Source of the DNA: an uncultured Acidaminococcus sp.
Lineage (GTDB): Bacteria; Bacillota_C; Negativicutes; Acidaminococcales; Acidaminococcaceae
Assembly: GCA_900314165.1 (NCBI GenBank)
Contig: OMUE01000065.1
Coordinates: 1-11,466, forward strand
DNA length: 11,466 nucleotides
Direction: 5' to 3'
Under the pieces are notes generated by a model. It saw only the letters and a program-made list of their open reading frames with translations. It was not told the DNA's origin and searched no databases. Position numbers and translations under genes: made by a program. Of the stretch, positions 5,848 to 11,448 are shown piece after piece; position 1 is the first letter of the stretch; every line of letters starts with the position of its first letter.

Positions 5848-6843
5848 TTAATAATTTCTAATCTTCAGACCGGTCAGGTCCAGCGGAACCCGTCCCGTAT
5901 CCGGCTCCAGTACGGAAACCAGAGCCGTAACAGACCCTTTCTCATCTACATAGAAATTATCCCGCTGCAGCCGGGCTCCGTCTCCTAAAGGCTGCAGCAG
6001 ATCCTGCAGCTCTTTTTCCCGCCCATGGCCGATAAAATATTCCAGCGTCAGCCGGCTGCCCGTGGTCAGGTCAAACACCATGGCATACTGGAAATCCGTC
6101 TTATCCGCCAGCAGCAGATTGGGATCTGCGCCGCCCATCAGCGGGGACACATGGGCATATTTTTTCAGCTGAGCCCAGCTGGGCAGGTTGTTCACCTCGG
6201 ACACCGGATAGGACCGGTAGCGGATGGGCTTGCCGGAAAACACCAGGCTCAGCAGCTTGTTCTTATTGTACGTGACCTGGCACTGGAGCTCGCCTCCCAC
6301 AGGTCCCGTCACATGGCGGTAGACGGAAAAATAGTTGCCCAGTTCCTGGTTGATCAGGTCCTGGACCCGGGGCTCCACGCCGCCGGTAATCTGGGGATAC
6401 GTACTGCGGTACACGGAATCCGTCACCTGCAGAGGTGCCCGTTTCTCCCCTTTGGCAGCCCCTTCCCGGGCCGGCACAGCGTACCAGGCGGTCACTCCGT
6501 CCCGGGTTGCCACTTTGGCCCATTCCAGGCCGTTGATTTCCCGTTTGCCGAAGATCATGCCCTGGCTGCCCGTAGGGGCCGGACGCATGATAGTTTCCGG
6601 CTTCTCCTCCGGCAGGGACCGGAGATAGCCTCCGGAAAACGTAATGCGTTCCATACCGTGTTCCCGGGTCACAAATTCTACCCGGGCCCCCTGCTGGCCT
6701 TCCCCGGAAGCAATGGTCTTCGTTTCCTGGGTAGGAGCAGGATTCTTAAAGGGAATATCCTGGCTTTGCTCTGTTTTTTTGCTGCCGCAGCCTGCTGCCA
6801 GGACGCAGAGACCCAGGCACAGAGCTGCCAACGTGGTTTTCAT
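5848..6843 (-). CDS. Lipoprotein with SH3b-like and DUF4163/DUF3298 (RsiV/PdaC-like) regions
   Basis: A 331-residue predicted lipoprotein. The lipobox LAAGC places the lipidated Cys at residue 19, followed by a polar linker. Residues about 65-125 resemble a bacterial SH3 domain (GGYLRS, then a Gly/Pro-rich turn and WAKVATRDGVTAWY). Residues about 138-210 look like DUF4163 (YPQITGG, INQEL, then paired strands), and the C-terminal part looks like DUF3298, the pairing found in RsiV and PdaC. RsiV binds lysozyme and PdaC is a deacetylase, but this protein has neither an obvious transmembrane anti-sigma part nor a deacetylase domain. A role in sensing or binding cell-wall material is an inference. 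It starts 6 nt after the flavoprotein stop, with AAGGA inside that gene's last codons, so the pair is cotranscribed. Confidence 0.8.
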   Translation of the reverse strand: MKTTLAALCLGLCVLAAGCGSKKTEQSQDIPFKNPAPTQETKTIASGEGQQGARVEFVTREHGMERITFSGGYLRSLPEEKPETIMRPAPTGSQGMIFGKREINGLEWAKVATRDGVTAWYAVPAREGAAKGEKRAPLQVTDSVYRSTYPQITGGVEPRVQDLINQELGNYFSVYRHVTGPVGGELQCQVTYNKNKLLSLVFSGKPIRYRSYPVSEVNNLPSWAQLKKYAHVSPLMGGADPNLLLADKTDFQYAMVFDLTTGSRLTLEYFIGHGREKELQDLLQPLGDGARLQRDNFYVDEKGSVTALVSVLEPDTGRVPLDLTGLKIRNY

Positions 6844-6849
6844 ATTCGT

Positions 6850-7707
6850 TCAATCCTTCTTATTTGCCAGATAGGAAGCCGCGGAAAGCACGGCTATCTG
6901 GCCTTCTCCTGCTGCTTTGTTGATCTGCCAGGGCAGGCCGGTGCAGTCGCCGGCTGCGTACACGCCGGCCAGGTTCGTAGCCATGGACCGGTCCACCCGG
7001 ATGAACTGACCATCCAGCTCAAGGCCCGGCATCAGTTTCTCGATGGGATCCGTCTCTTTTAGGATAAACAGGCCGTCTACAGCCTCGCTGCCCCGGTCGG
7101 TCTTCAGGGCAGTTACCTTCCCGTCCCCTTCTACAGCCAGAGGCTTACTGTTCATCCAACGGATATTGTCCGGACCTCCGGCAGGACGCTCATAGGACGC
7201 CCAGACTTTCACTTCGGAGCCCAGGCCTGCCAGGAACGTGATTTCTTCCCAGGCAGAAGGCAGCGTGGTAATGACGCCGATCATCCGGCCCCGGTAAAAA
7301 GATCCGTCGCAGGTGGCACAGTAGCTGACCCCTTTGCCCAGGAACTCCTTTTCCCCGGCCAGAGCGCTGCCATGGCGGACTCCCAGGCACAGGAGCACGG
7401 TCTCCGCTTCATAGATGCCGTCCGGCGTAGCCAGGAAATAATGGCCGTTCATGGGCATGACATTCAGAACTTTGTGGGTCACCAGTTCCGGTTTGCCCGC
7501 CTTCATGTGGTCCACAAACGTATTCATCAGGGTATCCCCGGACACGTCCGGCAGTCCCAGATAGTTTTTGATCAGGCTGGATTTACGCAGAGCCAGGCCA
7601 AAGTCCCCTGTGTCAAAGATAAGGGTGGACAAGTTCCGGGCCGCTGCCGTAACAGCTGCCGAGCAGCCCGCCGGCCCTGCCCCGATAATGGCGATATTGT
7701 AGAGCAT
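6850..7707 (-). CDS. Thioredoxin-reductase-like flavoprotein lacking NADPH-binding motifs
   Basis: A 285-residue flavoprotein of the TrxB fold. The FAD site is intact (GAGPAG at 9-14, and AAGDC with the following helix near 261-265). The redox-active pair is present as CATCDG (Cys130, Cys133). In ordinary TrxB the next segment has GxGxxA and HRRxxxR for NADPH. Here the same region reads ITTLPSAWEE and later ASYERPAG, with no glycine-rich loop and no Arg pair. The chain is also shorter than typical TrxB (about 310-320). This matches known pyridine-nucleotide-independent reductases such as ferredoxin-linked FFTR, so the donor may be ferredoxin or flavodoxin. AGGGAG at 7714-7719 supports the start. 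The nitroreductase gene ends 23 nt upstream and the lipoprotein starts 6 nt downstream. Confidence 0.88.
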   Translation of the reverse strand: MLYNIAIIGAGPAGCSAAVTAAARNLSTLIFDTGDFGLALRKSSLIKNYLGLPDVSGDTLMNTFVDHMKAGKPELVTHKVLNVMPMNGHYFLATPDGIYEAETVLLCLGVRHGSALAGEKEFLGKGVSYCATCDGSFYRGRMIGVITTLPSAWEEITFLAGLGSEVKVWASYERPAGGPDNIRWMNSKPLAVEGDGKVTALKTDRGSEAVDGLFILKETDPIEKLMPGLELDGQFIRVDRSMATNLAGVYAAGDCTGLPWQINKAAGEGQIAVLSAASYLANKKD

Positions 7708-7730
7708 GATGGACTCCCTGCTTACTGACT

Positions 7731-8309
7731 TTATTTAAACTTCGCGACCTCTTCCAGCTTCAGCTTCGGCACGTAGTAGTCTCTCTTTTCGTCCACGTAA
7801 TAAGCCTGGCCCTTTTCGGGAGTCACGGGAACAATGGTGCTCTTGTGGCTGGGATAGCCCAGGGACAGGACGATGCTCACTTCGTATTTCTCAGGAATCC
7901 CCAGCAGCTCTGCCACCTTCGGCCGGTTCACGGCAGCCATGATGGTGCTGCCCACACCCTGTTCCCAGGCCGTAATAGCCATGGCATCCAGGGCAATGCC
8001 CACGTCGATGTAACTGATCATAGGGTTAGTTTGTTTCGGCCGCAGGACCACGACGAAAGCCGTAGGCTGTTCCCCTTCCACAGGAGTCCCGATTTCTTTC
8101 GGCAGGGACGCTGCCCAAGCCAGCAGCGGCTGCATGGCCTTTACCATGGCAGGCGTATGGACCACTACAAAGCGCAGCTCCTGGGCGTTACGGCCAGTAC
8201 TGCGGTTGTGGGCCACATCTACAAGGGTTGTCAACAGTTCCATAGGAACCGGTTCCTGTTTAAAACGCCGGTAAGTCCGGCACGTAGTGTACATTTCAGC
8301 AAGATTCAT
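7731..8309 (-). CDS. Nitroreductase-family FMN protein
   Basis: A 192-residue protein of the nitroreductase superfamily: FMN-dependent, usually dimeric and cytoplasmic, reducing nitro compounds, quinones or flavins. The N-terminal RTYRRF (11-16) is the usual FMN-phosphate segment. Asn41 and Gln43 follow in the expected place, DVGIA (102-106) starts the central helix, and LSLGYP (149-153 region) marks the C-terminal part. Length is typical of the compact subgroup. GGAG near 8316-8319 supports the ATG at 8309. A double-hairpin repeat sits between this gene and the secreted protein upstream, inside the presumed operon. The physiological substrate is unknown; an Rnf- or BluB-like role is not indicated. 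Confidence 0.92.
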   Translation of the reverse strand: MNLAEMYTTCRTYRRFKQEPVPMELLTTLVDVAHNRSTGRNAQELRFVVVHTPAMVKAMQPLLAWAASLPKEIGTPVEGEQPTAFVVVLRPKQTNPMISYIDVGIALDAMAITAWEQGVGSTIMAAVNRPKVAELLGIPEKYEVSIVLSLGYPSHKSTIVPVTPEKGQAYYVDEKRDYYVPKLKLEEVAKFK

Positions 8310-8328
8310 GATAGTTCTCCTTTTCTAA

Positions 8329-8373
8329 AACCCACCACCAGCTGTGCTGGTCCCCGCCCTTGAAAAGGGCGGA
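8329..8373 (+). repeat. Diverged copy of the double-hairpin repeat, inside an operon
   Basis: Begins with the same CCCACCACC as copies A and B and ends with the identical second hairpin (CCGCCCTT-GAA-AAGGGCGG) and GAC. The first hairpin is CCAGC-TGT-GCTGG instead of CCGGC-TAC-GCCGG: the G-C pair became A-T on both sides, so the stem is kept. On the minus strand the hairpins are followed by GGTTTTAG, which might give partial termination before the nitroreductase gene. Confidence 0.85.
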
Positions 8374-8385
8374 CTTCAATGCCTT

Positions 8386-8934
8386 TTACAAATCCACACC
8401 GTACCCATTTTCTCCATCAGCGGAGATCTTCATGACCTTCGGAGCCTGCTCCAGGAACAGGACGGCTTCCTTCTGGCGGATCTGCAGGGGACTGTTGAAC
8501 ACTTCTACGGGAATAAAGCCGCTGACCGGCAGCTGGCGGATGACTCCCAGAGCGTCCTCCCCGATGACGGACACGTCTGTGAGCGGCGTCCGGCCCGTGC
8601 CCTTCTTGCCGTAGCTCAGGATCAGCAGGTCTTCCTTATTGGGACGGAAGTTCAGCTTGTACATGGCGTATTCCTGGCCTTTGTGGAACAGGAACAGGCT
8701 GGCTTCGTCCCCCACCGCAAAGCCCAGGGTCATAACCCGGTCGCCTCCTACGGACGACACCATGGCGCTGATCTTTTTCGGGTCCCCTTTCATAAATTCC
8801 ACAGACAGGGCCGGCTGAAGCTGCCCGTTCTGGGTAAAGCTGTATCTCGGTGCAAAATACTGCGCCGCCTCACTGACCTGCAGCGGCAGCAGGCAGGCCA
8901 AAGCCACCAGCACCGCACCCCATATTTTTTTCAT
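8386..8934 (-). CDS. Secreted protein of unknown function
   Basis: A 182-residue protein I do not recognise. Residues 1-23 form a clear signal peptide (MKK, a hydrophobic core, cleavage near SEA-AQ), so the mature form should be periplasmic. The remainder is mostly beta-strand-like with no Cys after the signal region and no lipobox. It ends in GYGVDL, not in a barrel-type aromatic signal. I chose the ATG at 8934, where the signal peptide begins and a G-rich site (AGGGGG) lies about 7 nt upstream. The open frame continues to 9006 only through heptamer repeats and lacks an ATG. It is the first gene after the promoter at 9064-9093 and is probably cotranscribed with the nitroreductase set. A role in that set cannot be stated. 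Confidence 0.75.
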   Translation of the reverse strand: MKKIWGAVLVALACLLPLQVSEAAQYFAPRYSFTQNGQLQPALSVEFMKGDPKKISAMVSSVGGDRVMTLGFAVGDEASLFLFHKGQEYAMYKLNFRPNKEDLLILSYGKKGTGRTPLTDVSVIGEDALGVIRQLPVSGFIPVEVFNSPLQIRQKEAVLFLEQAPKVMKISADGENGYGVDL

Positions 8935-8961
8935 ACCGCACCCCCTGGTAAAGACATTAGC

Positions 8962-8989
8962 CGACGGACGACACCCGACGGACGACGGA
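8962..8989 (+). repeat. Four CGACGGA-like heptamers in a gene leader
   Basis: Four tandem 7-mers: units 1, 3 and 4 are CGACGGA and unit 2 is CGACACC, the same A-B-A-A order as the array at 4520-4547. No adjacent triloop hairpin was found here, unlike the other arrays. It lies in the transcribed leader of the secreted-protein gene. Confidence 0.75.
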
Positions 8990-9063
8990 CGATATAGGAT
9001 TGCCAATATCTTTTGGCTATTTCCTGATGAATCGTTTTCAAATAGTTAGGATTATATTTAATT

Positions 9064-9093
9064 ATTATACCGTAAATTCCACAGGAAAAACAA
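9064..9093 (-). promoter_or_regulatory. Promoter of the secreted protein-nitroreductase-efflux unit
   Basis: On the minus strand, TTGTTT (9088-9093), 18 nt, then a perfect TATAAT (9064-9069). The predicted start near 9057 leaves a leader of about 120 nt that contains the heptamer array. A 12-base perfect palindrome TAGGATATCCTA (9107-9118) lies 13 nt upstream of the -35 box and could be an operator. Confidence 0.8.
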
Positions 9094-9117
9094 TGATTCT
9101 TACAGATAGGATATCCT

Positions 9118-9157
9118 AGCGGGCGCACCGCCGCTACGCTCTGGGGCGCCCCTACGG
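9118..9157. repeat. 40-bp stem-loop repeat, copy 2, overlapping the mocR stop
   Basis: Gapless match to 3098-3137. The outer stem is GGGCGC/GCGCCC (9121-9126 with 9146-9151). Its right end provides the stop codon (9152-9154) and the last codon of the MocR-type gene. It may act as a transcript end for that gene, but no U-tract follows on the minus strand. Confidence 0.7.
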
Positions 9158-10516
9158 GTTAGTGCAAAGAGCACTTTTCAACACTTTAACCCCTTCCAAA
9201 ATCTTATCCTCCGCTATGCCGGCAAAGGACAGCAGGAATTCCGGGCGGCCGCCGGGGCGTGTGCCCCGGACGGGGATGACCTTCACTCCGTGTTCCAGGG
9301 CCTTTTGGGCCAGGTCAACGGCCGTGCCTTCTACATTTAGGGCAATGTGCAGGTGGAGGCCCGTGCCATAGCTCAGCAGGCTGGCCTGGGACCCAAAAAC
9401 GGTCTGCAAAGCCTGCCGCAGCAGCTGGTTCTTTTCCCGGTACACGCTGCGCAGCTTTTTTACGTGGCGGCCCATATAGCCCTGGCTGATATAGGCTGCC
9501 AGCGTCAGCTGCTCCATGGTGGAGGAGGTCTGGTTGTACTGGTTCCGGACGGCTTCATAGGCCGGCAGCAGGGTTTCCGGCAGCACCAGATAACTGATAC
9601 GCAGGGAAGGCAGCAGAGTCCGGGAGAAGGATCCCACGTAGATGATCTGCTCCCTGTTCCCAAAGCTGTGCAGGGCCGGCGTAGGCCGGTGCAGGTAGCG
9701 GAATTCCCCGTTGTAATCGTCCTCCAGCAGGTACACCCGACCCAATTGGGTAGCTACGATCAGGTTGTTCCGTTCTTTTTCCGTCAGGGCACGGCCCTTG
9801 TAGGGATTAGCCGGAGAGATGACCAGCAGGCCCGGCCAGTCCGCCTTTACGTCTCCGGGATCATAGGTCCGGACCTGCCAGCCCAGCAGCTGGAAGATCT
9901 GCTCTGCCTGAGGGAAACCGGGCGCTTCCAAGCCCACTTCTTTCACCGATACCGGCAAAAGGGGCAGCAAAATCATAAGCAGGCTCTGGAGGCCGGCGCC
10001 TACCAGGATCTGTTCCGGCCGGCACACCACTCCCCGGGATTCATAACTGTACCGGGCCAGCACCTCCCGGAGAGCCAGTTCGCCCTGAGGATCCCCGTAG
10101 CCGGCAATCTGTTCCGGGCTGCGCAGCACTTCATTAAGGCAGCGGCGCCAGGCTACCGTATCGAAAGCAGAAGTGTCTATATAATTATTTGAGAAATTAT
10201 AGAGCACAGGAGTCTTGGTGTTCCCCGGCTTTTCCGGTGCAACCGTGTCCTGTTTTTCCTGGGCCGGCACGTAGTCGGCCACCTGATAGCCCCGGTTAGG
10301 CAGGTTGTGGATGTAGCCCTGGTCGATAAGGATGGAGTAGGCTTTTTCCGCCGTGGTCCGGCTCAACTTCAGGTCCTTGTTCAGTTTGCGGATGGAAGGC
10401 AGGAAGTCCTTGGCCTGCAGGTTTCCTGCCCGAATCTCATTCCGGAAATAGTCCGCCAGCTGCACATACAAAGGCTGTGTGCCTTCCTGTGGGCGGAATG
10501 TGAAAACCGTTCTCAT
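9152..10516 (-). CDS. MocR/GabR-type GntR regulator with PLP Lys replaced by Arg
   Basis: A 454-residue transcription regulator. Residues about 12-80 form a GntR winged helix (PLYVQLADYF, LPSIRKL, LSRTTAEKAY, NRGYQV). The rest is a fold-type I aminotransferase domain as in GabR and PdxR: GYGDPQG, GAGLQS, EDDYNGEFRY (the Asp-Asp-Tyr near 266-268 contacts the PLP ring in GabR) and a C-terminal GRPEFLLSFA. At the Schiff-base position GabR has GTFSKSLLPGLR; here it is GSFSRTLLPSLR, Arg299 encoded by CGG at 9620-9622. Without that Lys, PLP cannot be held as an internal aldimine. The ATG at 10516 has AGGAG 7 nt upstream; the longer frame to 10552 is not supported. It could regulate itself or the downstream unit; no divergent target exists here. 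Confidence 0.93.
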   Translation of the reverse strand: MRTVFTFRPQEGTQPLYVQLADYFRNEIRAGNLQAKDFLPSIRKLNKDLKLSRTTAEKAYSILIDQGYIHNLPNRGYQVADYVPAQEKQDTVAPEKPGNTKTPVLYNFSNNYIDTSAFDTVAWRRCLNEVLRSPEQIAGYGDPQGELALREVLARYSYESRGVVCRPEQILVGAGLQSLLMILLPLLPVSVKEVGLEAPGFPQAEQIFQLLGWQVRTYDPGDVKADWPGLLVISPANPYKGRALTEKERNNLIVATQLGRVYLLEDDYNGEFRYLHRPTPALHSFGNREQIIYVGSFSRTLLPSLRISYLVLPETLLPAYEAVRNQYNQTSSTMEQLTLAAYISQGYMGRHVKKLRSVYREKNQLLRQALQTVFGSQASLLSYGTGLHLHIALNVEGTAVDLAQKALEHGVKVIPVRGTRPGGRPEFLLSFAGIAEDKILEGVKVLKSALCTNP

Positions 10517-10565
10517 GACTGTGCTCCTGTTCTTAAAGAATAGTTTAAACAATCAATACACAGTT

Positions 10566-10594
10566 ATTCTAATCAGTATTAAAAAAAATAGCAA
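10566..10594 (-). promoter_or_regulatory. Promoter of the MocR-type gene
   Basis: On the minus strand, TTGCTA (10589-10594), a 17-nt spacer that includes eight T residues, then TAGAAT (10566-10571). The predicted start near 10559 gives a leader of about 43 nt. The 8-base palindrome GTTTAAAC (10543-10550) lies in the initial transcribed region and could be an autoregulatory site; this is speculative. Confidence 0.75.
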
Positions 10595-10603
10595 TAGAAT
10601 CTG

Positions 10604-10740
10604 CTCCGCACTACCCCCTCGCCAGCTTCGCTGGCCCTCTCCCCCTACGGGGGCGACTGTCCGCTGGACGGGCGAAGCCCTGTCATCCCCGTAGGGGAGG
10701 GGAACCGTGCGTAGCACGGTGGTGGGGCAGTGCAGCGCAC
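10604..10740. repeat. Compound element of seven triloop hairpins with inverted ends
   Basis: Seven consecutive perfect hairpins, each with a 3-nt loop: 10621-10635 (loop TTC), 10641-10653 (TAC), 10659-10669 (GCT), 10670-10680 (GAA), 10686-10698 (GTA), 10705-10719 (GTA) and 10730-10740 (AGC). The two ends are imperfect inverted repeats of each other (GCACTACCCC on the left, GCACTGCCCC reading inward from the right). The right half, read on the minus strand, has CCCACCACC, a hairpin, GGTTCCCC, a second hairpin and GACA, the same order as the 49-bp repeats. It fills most of the 300-bp gap between the ATPase terminator and the MocR promoter. Confidence 0.85.
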
Positions 10741-10742
10741 CC

Positions 10743-10756
10743 CTCTTCGCTCTTCG
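10743..10756 (+). repeat. Two CTCTTCG heptamers after a triloop hairpin
   Basis: Two perfect tandem copies of CTCTTCG start two bases after the GTGC-AGC-GCAC hairpin at 10730-10740, followed by a degenerate third unit (CTTTTGC). The unit is the same as in the array at 179-206, about 10.5 kb away. Confidence 0.65.
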
Positions 10757-10768
10757 CTTTTGCACAAG

Positions 10769-10804
10769 AAAACGGCTGTGAAGCGTTTGCTTCACAGCCG
10801 TTTT
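10769..10804 (-). terminator. Terminator of the V-type ATPase operon
   Basis: A perfect 16-bp stem (10789-10804 with 10769-10784) with a 4-nt loop. On the minus strand the stem ends in TTTT and is followed by CTTG. It starts 11 nt past the subunit D stop. The stem core GCTGTGAA is shared with the terminator at 95-143. Confidence 0.92.
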
Positions 10805-10815
10805 ATACTACACCA

Positions 10816-11445
10816 TCACTTATTCATGATTTCCTTAGCCTTCATCAACCGTACCGTAGAAGCACGTTCGTTTTCGCTAAGCTTCATGGTGATGTACTTG
10901 ATGCTTTCCTGCATTTCCGGAATCATGACGTATTCCAGAGCGTTTACACGACGGCGGGTCTTTTCGATTTCATCCGCCAGCATGTTGCAGGTCTTTTCCA
11001 CCTCTGCCAGTTCCAGCAGCTCTGGCAGGCAGGTGGTCAGTTCCGTTACCGCTTCGTCCAGTTCCTCCGTCGTAAAGGCGAAGGAATAGGGTACGTGGGC
11101 CGCGTCGTCCGCCGTGGAACCTGTGTACGTCAGCGTGGGCACGTCCACGCTCATGACGTTCTTGGACCCCACTTCAAACTCTGCTGCCCGGGCAGGATAC
11201 AGCAGGGCTTCATTCATGGTCAGGGAGCCCATATGGGCTTTGGCCACTACGAAATGGTGGGACACGTTCTGCAGGGCTTTTTCCATCTTTTCCCGCAGCT
11301 CGTGGTTCCGCCGGATATACAGCATGAACTGGCGCACCATTTCATCCCGTTTATCCTTCAGCAGTTTGTGGCCCCGGACAGCGGTGGCCAACCGGTTCTT
11401 CAACCGGGTCAGCTCCATCCGTGTTGGGTTTACGTTCGTAGCCAT
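10816..11445 (-). CDS. ntpD: V-type ATPase subunit D
   Basis: A 209-residue central-stalk subunit of a V/A-type ATPase. It is the rotor shaft that couples ATP hydrolysis or synthesis in the A3B3 head to the membrane ring, at the cytoplasmic face. The N-terminal PTRMELTRLKNRLATAVRGHKLLKDKRDE region (residues 7-35; Lys/Arg-rich helix) is the family signature. Long alpha-helices at both ends (about 5-75 and 125-200) would form the antiparallel coiled coil, with a short strand-rich middle. VNALEYVMIP (about 165-174) is also conserved. The length is normal. The ATG at 11445 follows GAGGGG at suitable spacing. As the last gene before a strong terminator it fits the usual A-B-D order. Na+ or H+ use cannot be told from subunit D. 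Confidence 0.96.
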   Translation of the reverse strand: MATNVNPTRMELTRLKNRLATAVRGHKLLKDKRDEMVRQFMLYIRRNHELREKMEKALQNVSHHFVVAKAHMGSLTMNEALLYPARAAEFEVGSKNVMSVDVPTLTYTGSTADDAAHVPYSFAFTTEELDEAVTELTTCLPELLELAEVEKTCNMLADEIEKTRRRVNALEYVMIPEMQESIKYITMKLSENERASTVRLMKAKEIMNK

Positions 11446-11448
11446 GGG

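Noticed and set aside
6025..7062. A 345-codon plus-strand open frame across the lipoprotein and flavoprotein genes.
   Set aside because: Antisense shadow of two well-supported genes; composition is not protein-like.
8935..9006. An N-terminal extension of the secreted-protein gene.
   Set aside because: It would start at TTG without a ribosome binding site, is encoded partly by heptamer repeats, and would bury the clear signal peptide.
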